Below are positions 7,265 to 18,200 of a DNA stretch of 60,588 nt, one piece after another; position 1 is the stretch's first letter, and every line of letters starts with the position of its first letter. The notes beneath the pieces are model-generated. The model was given only the letters and a program-made list of their open reading frames with translations. It was not told the DNA's origin and searched no databases. This DNA comes from [Flexibacter] sp. ATCC 35208. Its GTDB lineage: Bacteria; Bacteroidota; Bacteroidia; Chitinophagales; Chitinophagaceae. Location of the stretch: the NCBI RefSeq assembly GCF_001975825.1, contig NZ_MTKN01000023.1, positions 1 through 60,588 on the forward strand, read 5' to 3'. Position numbers and translations under genes: made by a program.

Positions 7265-8272
7265 TTATAATCTTGGACAAACAAATGCGCCGGCAGGTGT
7301 CTTTACCGTTTTCCTGCCAATGAAGGATAAGGAAATCTCAAAGCTGTTCGCTCCCCTGGTTAGTTTTCCAAGGTCTGAGGAGTTCACATCATAACTCATT
7401 CCCAGCATAAAGCTTTTGTAGTTAAAGCCTGCGTATACAGCGAATGCATCTTTAAAACGGTAGTTGGCACCCAGCATGACATCCGTTTCTTCTGTCACAG
7501 TGTATTGGCCAAATGCACCTAACATTTTCTCTTTCGCCGTACCTTGTTGCATATACATTACATTCGGTGTAATGGTGAATAAGTCCGACACATAACATCG
7601 GATACCACCATGTGCTATATACCGCACAGGTATGCGCGCATCGCTACCTACTGCAAACTGATCCTGCGGACGATTTATATGCGAAGCAGAGAACCCTGCA
7701 AAGAGATTGTATTTCTTACCGGGTGTAGCATCGTAATAGAGGAAACCCGCACCCGCATCAAAAGCAATGGCTGAAGTACGCTGGAAGCCATCTACCGTTG
7801 TATTCAGGGGACTATACCCTGTGAGCGGATTCCACTGATCCCCGAAATGTAATTTGGCAGGATCAAAACGACGCTGTATAAAACCCATCTGTAATCCAAA
7901 CACTACGCGATGTTGATCTACCGCGCCAAATGTGACGCCTGTATAAGAAACACTGCCATACCCACTGGTATATTTATATCCACCATCGCCGGCTGCCTGG
8001 GTCAGCAAGCTACCACCGTAGTTGATATGTTTTGTCGTCGTGGCATCTGCCGCCACACCGTATGTTTTAAAAGGACTATTCACACTACCCCACTGTGAGC
8101 GATAAATACCAGATACCCGGTAATTACCATCAAATATGCCTGTGAGAGCAGGATTCAGAAAAGCAGGATATACATAGTATCCTGAAAAGTGGGGGTCTGA
8201 CTGCGCCAGCAGCTTTTTACCTGTCAGACTCACTAAGATCAGCATCAGCCATGCTTTGGTAAAAGTTCTCAT
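7265..8272 (-). CDS. PorP/SprF family T9SS outer-membrane protein (copy 2)
   Basis: The 335-aa product begins with a signal peptide (MRTFTKAWLMLILVSLTGKK, cleaved after LLAQ) and carries the family signature DPHFSGYYVYPAFLNPALTG, then YRSQWGSVNSPFKTYG. Repeated amphipathic strands run to the C-terminus (TFGAVDQHRVVFGLQMGF, DVMLGANYRFKDAFAVYAGF, SFMLGMSYDVNSSDL), consistent with an outer-membrane barrel. The open frame extends upstream to 8413, but those codons lie inside the preceding gene and carry no signal, so 8272 is the likely start. It lies 10 bases before the PorE-like gene and 29 behind the 1325-aa type B substrate. Its likely role is a dedicated helper for export or surface anchoring of that neighbour. 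Confidence 0.9.
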   Translation of the reverse strand: MRTFTKAWLMLILVSLTGKKLLAQSDPHFSGYYVYPAFLNPALTGIFDGNYRVSGIYRSQWGSVNSPFKTYGVAADATTTKHINYGGSLLTQAAGDGGYKYTSGYGSVSYTGVTFGAVDQHRVVFGLQMGFIQRRFDPAKLHFGDQWNPLTGYSPLNTTVDGFQRTSAIAFDAGAGFLYYDATPGKKYNLFAGFSASHINRPQDQFAVGSDARIPVRYIAHGGIRCYVSDLFTITPNVMYMQQGTAKEKMLGAFGQYTVTEETDVMLGANYRFKDAFAVYAGFNYKSFMLGMSYDVNSSDLGKLTRGANSFEISLSFIGRKTVKTPAGAFVCPRL

Positions 8273-8301
8273 GATGTCAGGATTTTGGTTGAATACTTTT
8301 A

Positions 8302-11300
8302 TTATTTCAGGATCGCTACATAACCTGTTATTGGAGCAAACCCATTCTTTAATCTGATCACATAGTAATAGGTGGCCAGCGGCAATGGTTGCCCATTGTA
8401 AGTGCCATCCCACGCAGTGCCGTAGCCTGTAGATTGATATACCAGCTGGCCATAGCGGTTAAATACCTCTATTGAACAACCCGCATAATCACTGAGGTTT
8501 GTAATCACCCAGGTATCATTGATATGATCGCCGTTGGGAGAAAATGCATTGGGTACTTTGACTGGCTTCAACACTTTCACTGTCGTTTCATCACTGGCTG
8601 TACAACCGCCTTCGCCTTTGGCGGTGAGGGTATACACCACATCTTCTGTGGCAAACAGTGAAGGACGAAGTATATCATCTGCTGATAAGCCATCGGCAGG
8701 TGTCCACACAAAACTGAGATTGTCTGCATCATTAGCGGTAGCTTCCAGTACCAATGGTGTACCCTGTGCTACGGTGAAAGAAGGCCCGGCATCTACAACT
8801 GGCTGTAAATACACTTTTACGGAATTTGTCGCCGGGTCAGCCGCGCAACCGGCGCTACTGGTGACTACGAGCGTTACATTATAATCACCAGGGCTGGCAT
8901 ATCGTTTTACAGGATGGCGGGAGTCGCTGGTGCTGCCATCGCCAAAGTCCCATGCCCATGCCGAAATCGTACTATTCACGGCAAAGCTTTCATCTGTAAA
9001 TTCATTGTCCGTACCCTGACACAGCGTATCCGGCGACACCGTAAAGGCAGCTATAGGTTTGTCATAGAACGACCGGAATGTTTGGGTCGTATCATCTACA
9101 CACCCATATGTAGATGTTGCGACCAGGTTGATCTTATAAGATCCCTTTGCAGCATATACATGTGCAGGAGAGGTCTCTGTACTGGTAGCACCATCGCCAA
9201 ACGACCAGAGATAATCTTTTGCATTGGAAGATGTATTTGTCAATATCACGCCATCTGGCAGACATACACTCTTTGGCAATTTGAAAGCTGCTACCGGTAG
9301 TGGATATACATTTGTAGTTACTTCCCCCGTATCACCTGCACAACCCAGATCACTCACTGCTACCAGCTTCACTACATAAGCACCAGCCGTAGCATAAGTA
9401 TGTTCAAAGGTGGTATTCCCTGTCTGTGTACTACCATCACCCAGGAACCAGGACCAGCTTACAATGTTGCCTGTAGACTGATCTGACACTGTTACCGGCA
9501 ATCCTATACACACATCGCCCGCTACTGTAAATGAAGTACGCGGAGCTGGATTCACCGTCACTGTACCTGCAACGGAATCTACACAACCACCATCGGAAGT
9601 AAACACATACCAGATAGTGTGCGAACCAGCTCCTGCCACTGAAGGTTGAAAATTGCCAGCGGCATCAGTAGCCAGCCCCCGGTAGACACCAGTACCGGTT
9701 ACGCCATTTGTAACTCCGGCAAGCGCAATTGAAATTGGGGTCTTTGCGCTTTCACAAACAGCTGGTATAGCAGCGTACGTGAGCATTGGCTTCAAATTGA
9801 AAGTCGCCTTTACCAACGTATCCGCTGTACAACCATTTGCGGTCGTTACACTGTGCCGGATATTGTAGGAACCATAGTAAGTATAGGAATGAACAGGATC
9901 AGCGTCTGTGGCAGTAGTGCCATCTCCAAAATCCCAGGTATACCCTGTCAGCGCCTGTGCGTCTGTAGTGGTAGCCGTACTGGTAAACTGTACCTGACCA
10001 CCTGCTGGCATACAATTGAGCGGATATGTAAAAGAAGGGGCCGGATTGTCAAATACCTGGATCGTCTTCTTTACTGTATCGCTTATACACACAGCACTTA
10101 CCTTCGCTACCATTTTCACGGTATAAATACCGGCGCTGTCATAAGTAGCTGTGTTTTTCACATTGCCATAATCCCAAAATAATGATGATATACCCGATGT
10201 ACCACTATAGGTAGAATTGTCTGTGAATGTTGCGCTATTGCCTTCGCAGGGTAAAGGAAAATTAGAAGTATAATCTGCTACTGGTTTAGCAAAACTCCTG
10301 ATGGTAATACTGGTATCGCCTACACAACCTTCCTGTGAAATGACTTTTAGTTGTACAGCCTGATCGCCGGCTCCCAACATATGATTCACGGTCTTACCGG
10401 AATCAGCAGAATCGCCAAATGTCCACAGCCATTTTTGAATTGCATATCCATTCCCTGTATCTTCTCCACTAAAATGAATGGTATCCAACACACAATCAGA
10501 TACACGATTATAAGTTGCTACTGCATAAGGTCTCTCTTTTACTGTTACAGAAAAATTCACTTCTTCTATGTTATTACAGTTCTCAATATGGGGTGCAGTT
10601 GATATCACTGTCACATCATACACACCCGCTGCCGGAAATTGTGTAACAGTACCCAGTGAATAATGATAATAAGTAACACCTTTTAGCAGCAACATCGAAT
10701 CTGCCACCGGTGCATTGTTTGTCACATCAGTACCTCCAAACGAACTTAGTTGCCATACCAGTTTAGTGGGTTGATAGGTGAGCAGCACAGACAATTTCAC
10801 GGGTGTATTCACACAGGTAAATTCACTCACACCTTTGCTGGTATCAAATTGGTTTTTGATTTGTCCGATTGCATTCAGGTTGTTGATAAAAGTACCGGCA
10901 TTGTAACCATAACTTTCAAAATCTCCTACCCCATAGGTCACTGCTGTAAATCCTGAATCGCAGGATACACTACACTGTGCTTTTTGAGCATTCCAGCTCT
11001 TCACGACTACGGTATATCCGGGTTTATTAGGATGTGCATAAGTAGCGTTGAAAGTAGTACCCCCATCAATCTTCAACGAATTCATTCCACTATCGGGCAC
11101 TACCAGCGTCAAATGATTGGTTTCAATTCCTTCTTCGGTGTTACGGTAAAAGCCCACTTTTTTAGTTGCCTGCTCTATTGGGCTCAGGTAAATCATTTCA
11201 GGGTCACCGGGACCATTGGTGGCAGGACATGCATTTTTAGATGCCATGAACTGTGCCATCATCACCGGCTTATCTGCTTCAATATAATCGGCTGTATTGC

Positions 11301-12279
11301 TTTCGAACTGATAGGTGTTATTGACAGTCATACCTGTAAGCACCATGCCATTTCGCTTTACAACCGTAGCAGGATCCTTCACCAGTACTTTGTAAATGTT
11401 TGTCTGGTAAGCAGTAGCCGACCTGCCTGAAAGTGGCGCTGTCAAATATTTTTTACCCCATGCCTGGTAAGGAAATACCTGTTGAATAATGTTGTCCCCA
11501 CTGCCAGGTGTATAACCGGAACAACCAATATAGGTACGACTGCTGCCTGAGAATACGCCAATGGGAAAACACTTTCCATCCGAATTACCGATCGAGCGTG
11601 CGGTAGAACCAGTCAGGTCCTCTCCTTTCCCACTCCCTAACGAAGCGCCTATCAGCTGGTAAATATCTCCTTTCTGTAATGTCACCGTAAAAGGCACATT
11701 CGCGGCATGACCAGACCGGGTAGACCGGGAAGGGACAATCTCCACCACTGTATTATTTTCCTTTGCAACGACATACATCCAGGAAAAACAGTTGTCTGCA
11801 AATTGCTGCTCACTGTTCAGTGAGATATAAGAATACCCCCATGTCACGATCGGCATCAGCATGGTAGCGCCTGAGGACTGACTACCATAAATATGTGCAT
11901 ATGCGACAATCGGTACATTACTTTCAATGTGAATGGACTTGTTATTAAATACCTGCTCCCCGCCCATACCTCCATAAGATGGTGGTAACGACACCAGCCT
12001 GGCATCGTACGTACCTACCTTTGGAATGGTCTCTGTCGCTACTACTGTATTCGCCGGTATAGTGTAGGTACGCGTCCAGGCAGTGCCATAGATGCTGACT
12101 GTCACGGTAGCCGCTTCTTCCGCACTCAGGTAGATCACCATATCCTGAGAGTTGGACATGCCAGGCTCCATGAACTGGTGGTGACCATATCCTACCCAGA
12201 ACTCCTTCCCTTTGTTGGAAAGGCCCTGGGCAGCCGCCTGCAGCGAACACAGTAGTAGTAGAACAGGTATATATCTCAT
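8302..12279 (-). CDS. Giant PKD-repeat surface protein with T9SS type B sorting domain
   Basis: A 1325-aa secreted protein. Residues 1-18 form a signal peptide. Residues about 20-490 form an IgGFc-binding-protein-like N-terminal region (GKEFWVGYGHHQF, IPANTVVATETIPK, VPIVAYAHIYG, DPEMIYLSPIEQATKK). Six PKD-type modules follow between about 590 and 1160, recognised by WTFGDSADSG, WDFGDGTTATDADP, WSFGDGATSTETSP and similar WxFGDG cores. The last 85 residues are a gliding-motility-type C-terminal domain (VPNAFSPNGDHINDTW, IEVFNRYGQLVYQS, WDGTYNGQPLP), the T9SS type B signal. It is therefore exported across the outer membrane and displayed, probably as an adhesin or polymer-binding protein. Its N-terminal region is a clear paralogue of part of the 2953-aa neighbour, 5 bases upstream. 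Confidence 0.9.
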   Translation of the reverse strand: MRYIPVLLLLCSLQAAAQGLSNKGKEFWVGYGHHQFMEPGMSNSQDMVIYLSAEEAATVTVSIYGTAWTRTYTIPANTVVATETIPKVGTYDARLVSLPPSYGGMGGEQVFNNKSIHIESNVPIVAYAHIYGSQSSGATMLMPIVTWGYSYISLNSEQQFADNCFSWMYVVAKENNTVVEIVPSRSTRSGHAANVPFTVTLQKGDIYQLIGASLGSGKGEDLTGSTARSIGNSDGKCFPIGVFSGSSRTYIGCSGYTPGSGDNIIQQVFPYQAWGKKYLTAPLSGRSATAYQTNIYKVLVKDPATVVKRNGMVLTGMTVNNTYQFESNTADYIEADKPVMMAQFMASKNACPATNGPGDPEMIYLSPIEQATKKVGFYRNTEEGIETNHLTLVVPDSGMNSLKIDGGTTFNATYAHPNKPGYTVVVKSWNAQKAQCSVSCDSGFTAVTYGVGDFESYGYNAGTFINNLNAIGQIKNQFDTSKGVSEFTCVNTPVKLSVLLTYQPTKLVWQLSSFGGTDVTNNAPVADSMLLLKGVTYYHYSLGTVTQFPAAGVYDVTVISTAPHIENCNNIEEVNFSVTVKERPYAVATYNRVSDCVLDTIHFSGEDTGNGYAIQKWLWTFGDSADSGKTVNHMLGAGDQAVQLKVISQEGCVGDTSITIRSFAKPVADYTSNFPLPCEGNSATFTDNSTYSGTSGISSLFWDYGNVKNTATYDSAGIYTVKMVAKVSAVCISDTVKKTIQVFDNPAPSFTYPLNCMPAGGQVQFTSTATTTDAQALTGYTWDFGDGTTATDADPVHSYTYYGSYNIRHSVTTANGCTADTLVKATFNLKPMLTYAAIPAVCESAKTPISIALAGVTNGVTGTGVYRGLATDAAGNFQPSVAGAGSHTIWYVFTSDGGCVDSVAGTVTVNPAPRTSFTVAGDVCIGLPVTVSDQSTGNIVSWSWFLGDGSTQTGNTTFEHTYATAGAYVVKLVAVSDLGCAGDTGEVTTNVYPLPVAAFKLPKSVCLPDGVILTNTSSNAKDYLWSFGDGATSTETSPAHVYAAKGSYKINLVATSTYGCVDDTTQTFRSFYDKPIAAFTVSPDTLCQGTDNEFTDESFAVNSTISAWAWDFGDGSTSDSRHPVKRYASPGDYNVTLVVTSSAGCAADPATNSVKVYLQPVVDAGPSFTVAQGTPLVLEATANDADNLSFVWTPADGLSADDILRPSLFATEDVVYTLTAKGEGGCTASDETTVKVLKPVKVPNAFSPNGDHINDTWVITNLSDYAGCSIEVFNRYGQLVYQSTGYGTAWDGTYNGQPLPLATYYYVIRLKNGFAPITGYVAILK

Positions 12280-12284
12280 AATGG

Positions 12285-15200
12285 TTATCTGATCAGGTTA
12301 ATAACTCCTTTCTTTTCCACCGTGCTGCCATCTATCAGGTGCATTCTGCACACATACATGTACACGCCTGATGGCTGTGGTTTGCCGTTGTAATTACCAT
12401 CCCATCCACGCTGCTGGTCATCGGTTTCGAACAGCTTCTCACCCCACTGGTCAAAGATCATCAGGTGCATATCGTGAATGATGGCGCCATATACTTTCAG
12501 TACATCATTAACTGCATCTCCATTTGGTGTGAAGGCGTTTGGTATATAGATACCGTCTACCAATGTGGAACCTGTCACCGCATTGCCTTCTACGGTTTCA
12601 CAACCCAGTGCCCTTACATGCAGGGTAACTTCCTGCGATGGCTGCAGACCGGTGATGGTATGAGACAATGTACCGGTAGGGATGATCCAGTTCAGACCGT
12701 CGGTAGATACTTCATAGCCGGTGGCATTGGGTACTGCCGCCCATGAGAAGCGCAGTACGCTCACACCAGCTGAATCCACCATGGCTATCGGTGCTGTCAG
12801 TTGTGGTAATACAGTCAGTACGGCTTTGGTACGGGTGGTATTGTAACAACCATCTTTAATTGTTTCGAGATAATACACAGCGGATGCCTGTGCATTGGAA
12901 ATTGTCAATGTGCTACCTGTATAAATCAGGGTGCCTGCTGCATCGTACCAGTTATACACCACATCTGCTGCAGGACTTTGTACAGCGAAAGATTCATTTG
13001 TACCGATACAGGTGGCCAGTGAATCTTTTACAAGGATCGCTGCTGCAGGGCCTTTTACTTCGATGGTTGCAGCCGTATCGGCCACACAACCATCTACAGC
13101 AATGAGCTGTAAAGTAGCTGTATAGTCTCCGCCGGCGGTGTACTGGTATTGCGGGCTTTGTATGCTATCAACTGCACCGTTACCAAAGTTCCATTGCCAC
13201 TTTCTGATCGCTACACCATTGCTGGTAACACCATTGCCTGTGAAGTGAACCGTATCGCTCACACAACCATTGAAGTCGTAAGTGAAGGATACATTTGGTG
13301 CGGCTATTACTGTCGCCGGGATATAGTCGATCTTATTATTATCACAACCTTCAAAGCTTACATCGTTCATAATGACAGGTATATAATACATACCTGATTT
13401 GCTGATGGTAAACTGCTGATCAGGTACAAACGTGTAGTACTTGCGGCCATTGGCAGTGAAGGAGTCCACTGGTACAGGGTTCTGTTGTACGATATCGGCA
13501 GCTGGTGTGATATAGCGCACCTGGCTCACCTGCCATGTAATCTGTTGCGGGCGGGTCGTTGATGTAAAGGATATAAGAAACGGTGTATTCGGACAAGTGT
13601 AGGCACTGGTCTGTGTAGTATCGCCATATACATTTGTAATACCAGCACGGGTGTTCAATACCTTTACCAGTGTACCTGCATTGTAACCATAGCTTTCATC
13701 ATCACCCAAACCATATGTGATACCTGTGAATGCGGAGTCGCTGGATGCAAGCGCTTGTGCTTTACCGGCTTCCCATCTTTTTACCACAACGGTATAACCG
13801 CTCAGATTAGGATGTTTATAAGTATAATCAAAGTTGCCGGTGCCATCTATCTTCAGGCTCTTCACCCCATTATCAGGAATGACAAGCGTGAGGTAGTTGC
13901 TCATTATTTCAGTCTCGGTATTGCGGTAAAAACCGACCTGTTTAATACCCTGTTCGATCGGACTGAGGTAAATCATTTCAGGATCACCATAACCAGCTGT
14001 GTTAGAGCAGTATCTTCTGGATGCCATGTATTCTGCTACCATTACCGGTTGGTTTGCTTCGATATAATCTGCTGTGAGGCTCGTATATTGGTAGTAACGA
14101 CCATTGATCAGGCCTGTCAGTTGTTTGCCATTTAACTTTACGACTGTTGCAGGATCTTTTACCAGCACACGATATACGTTCTGCATCAACACTGTTGCAT
14201 CATCATCAGTAGAAGTTGGTGCTGTGAGATAACGCTTGCCCCATGCCTGTGAAGGGAAACACTGTTGTATGAAGTTATCCCCATTACCACCCGTACCATC
14301 TGCACTACAACCTACGCTCGCACGGCTGCTACCGGAGAACACTGCTATTGGATAACACTTACCCTGGCTATTGGATACTGAGCGGATACGTGTACCTGTC
14401 AGGTCAAAACCATTCTGTCCGTTGATCATTGCACCCATAAGCTGTAATACCTGACCACGGCCCAGTGTGACTGTGAATGGTACATTTGCCGGATGTCCGG
14501 ACCAGGTAGGCGCAGAAGGTGTGATCTCTACGACAGTGTTTGGCTGGTCAGCTACTACATTCAGCCAGGAATGACTGTACATGTCGTAGTGTTGCGTATA
14601 GTTGAGCGACAGGTATTCGTAACCATAGGTACCTACAGGCAATAACATGGTTGCACCGGAATTGCTGCCATCGTATATATGTGCATAAGCTACCACCGGT
14701 ACGTCACTTTCTATGCAGATGCCCCTGTCGTAAATGCCTTCTGTCAACAAACGGGCATCGTCCAGACCTGATTTCGGAATAGGATCTGTCGCTACCACAG
14801 CGTGAGCGGTGAGGCTATAATGTTTTACAAATGAAGTTCCATTGACCCGGAGGGTTACATTCGCAGCCTGGTCAGCACTGAGATAAATCACCATGTCCTG
14901 GCTATTCACACTTTCAAAATCCCAGTTATGTCCATAGCCTACCCAAAAGCGGGTACCCATGTTAGAACTGTCTGCAGCAGGGAGTAATACAGGTACGACA
15001 GCATCTGTACTATCTACAAGGCCAGTGAATTTATCAATGTAGTGCAGGTCATGTGCTGCGATATAGTTCTCCTGATCATGTACGAAACTGGTATCGCCAC
15101 TGCTGATCCACTTACCTGCTGCATTGGTGCGACCCAGTTTGAGCAGGGATTGGTTTCTCACCGTTCCCTGCCATGGGTCCATGTAGTGTTGCTTTAAGTC

Positions 15201-18200
15201 GTAGGTATAAAGAGCGCTTTGCGAAGATTCTATTTTGGTGTAGAAATACATATACTCTGCATCTGCTGGCAGATTGGGAGGTATGGTACCTGTATATCTC
15301 CTCATGGTCACAGCAGATGGAGCCGCTGCACTGGCATTCCAGGTTACATGAGCGACTGTATCAGACCCCATCATGAATACCTGTGTACCACCTACGGCAG
15401 GAGTAGCAGGAATCGCAGTGAGGGCTGCTGGTTCACTGGTGGGTGTGAATTCGAAAGCACCCAGATCAGGCACACCAGTTGCAAAAGTTTCTGCACGGGC
15501 GCTGTCATTGAAGTCATGGTTATTGCCCAATACCTGTACACCACGGCCCTGCAATGCCCATACATCTGCATTGGCTACATTTGGATGCAGGTCTGTATTG
15601 CTGACGAATGCCGGTTTGTACACAAGTGAATGTTCATCCAGACCGGAAGCGCTCATCCAGGCAGGCAGCGTATTATAGTTTACACCTGCTGTGGTGGCGA
15701 GTACAGAACCTGTTGAATACAGCAGGTTGTAGTCAATGTTTTCGTTGTCTTTATCTGATACCGTCAGGGCTACATTGCCACCTCCATGATAGAAGATATT
15801 GTTATACCCAACGGTTCTGCTGTTATCATCATGCGCCATGTAAGCCGCAGCATTGGCGGTACCTGTAGCTGTTGAGAAGTTGGCAATTGTATTATTGTAG
15901 TAGCTGCTATTCTCATCACCTTTTACATACAAACCATATACGGTTGCATTGGTGGTATTGATGCTGACCACGTTATTCAGCAGGTTAGTAAAGTCACCAT
16001 AGCCTTTATAAATGCCATACAGACTACCTGTATTACCAGTACCGGCGATGATGGTATTGGCTTCTATGGTATTCGGGTTGGCACTGTTTGCAAAGCAATA
16101 GTAGATATACATACCGTACACACCTGCGGAGGTATTATTGATCGTAACGGTATTGTGAGATATTACACAACCCGTATCTGCATAGCGCAGGTAGATGCCA
16201 TAAGGTTTGCTATACAATGTACCTGTAAAGTCAATGGTATTCTTCTTTGCCTGCACACTGTCCATATAGTAGAATACCAGTCCATACCTGTATACACCAC
16301 TGATCTTATTGCTATCCACAACATAGCCATGCAGCATATCTCTTTCACCATAACCATTCAGGTATACACCATTTGTACCATTCTGAATGGTATTGCCTTT
16401 GATCACATTATGATGACCTCTGAAGGAATTACCATATACACCTGAGGTAGTGGTACCGGAGGAGGTAGTAGCCGGCATGGTGATCTTACAATTCAGGATG
16501 CTATCATAAGAAGCGGTACCTGTGAAGACAACACCATTTCCATAGTTCTTATTACCTGGCTGAATGGTCAAACCATTAAAGGTGATATAGCTTGCACTAT
16601 CCAGCTTTACCACATAGTTATCATCGTCATTGGCGGCAGTATAGGTAAGTATCGTACCTGTTTCTCCATAGAAGCTAATACGGCTGTCAGGCCCTGCACC
16701 CGGTACCGGATGCATATACATCTGCTCATTATAAGTAGCAGGTGATGCGTGGAAATTGACAGGACCATCTATACCACATTCCAATGCTGCCACTGCACTG
16801 CTGAATGTCTGGAAGTTTGTCGCGCTGACAGGTGCGGCAGGATTGATGGTATAATCACCGGCAGCAAATGCGGCATTCATATTTACATTGGCAACTGTGG
16901 AATAAGCGGTATCACCACCACATGCTACTGCACAACGGAAGTAGTTTTCGAATGTCAATTTCGTTTGTAATTCCGCTACATACAATGGGTTCCCGATATT
17001 CGTCCATGGGCCGGCAGCTGTTTTCGCCATCTGCCATTGGAAGGTTTGGGTACCACCGGTGGAATTACCTGTCAGGCTCAGTTTGATAGAATCACCCAAA
17101 CAAATGCTGGCAGCAGGATCTACCACTGCTGTACCGGCCAATGGTGGCGCTGTACAGGCAGGTATTGTGATTTCATAGGCACCGATATCAGGGGTGTTGA
17201 TATTCCTGGGCTTACCTGATATATCGGTAGTGACACCTACTGATGCACCTGCATTATCAAACGGAGAGATGATAGGTGTAAGATTGCCACCAGCCAGATC
17301 AGCATAGACAGGATCAATATTGATGGATTTTGCATCCTGACCGCTCACCGCCTGCCAATCTGCAAATGTAGCCACACCGTTATTGGAATAGTAACCAATG
17401 AAGGCATTGGCACCACTTACGAAATAGTTATTATTGTTGATCACAAATTGACTGGTACTATTCCCTAAATACATTGCATACTTCTCTCCGGTACCTGTTC
17501 CTTTTATTGAAATGCTATTGTTCAGCATCTGTACATTGGATACGTCTCCTACATGGTTAAAGCCATACAGGCTGCCATTGTTAGTAGTAGAGAAATCCAC
17601 CGTATTGTGATAGTAGTTTACATTGTCTGAAAAAGCGTTACTGAACGCAGTCGCAATACCTTCACCATTTATACCATACACCACATTGTTGCTCACTGTA
17701 GAGACGCCACCTGTAGTATTGTCCCTGTTATCGTTCAGTTCTACGGCTGTAAAACCGGCGCCACTGGTCAGGTCATTCCCGAATGGATTGGTGAACACGT
17801 TGCCATTGATGACCATGCGGCTTTGCCCGCCGGCACTGATACCCACAAAGTAGATCTGGTAATTAGAGTTAGGGCGGGAGAAACGGTTGCCGGAAATCGT
17901 TGTCTGGTCAGTATTCATCGTCATTACACCATAACTATAAAAGTCTTTGATGTCATTATTCACAATCCTGTTATTAAAAGACAAGCCCTTATCTGCCATT
18001 ACCTGTATACCTCTCACCCCACCGGCAATAACACAACGCTCTACCAGGTTACCATCTGCAAATGAGCCGGGATATTCACCCCATTCTTCTCCCCCGTTAT
18101 TGATCACCACACCGATGAAATCAGTACCATTCAGCGGTTCTGCAATTACAATGTTACATCTGCGAATCACGTTGCTGTCAGCATCATGTATCAACTGTAC

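Noticed and set aside
8273..8413. N-terminal extension of the second PorP protein by 47 residues
   Set aside because: The extension lies within the end of the 1325-aa gene, and a proper signal peptide starts at 8272.
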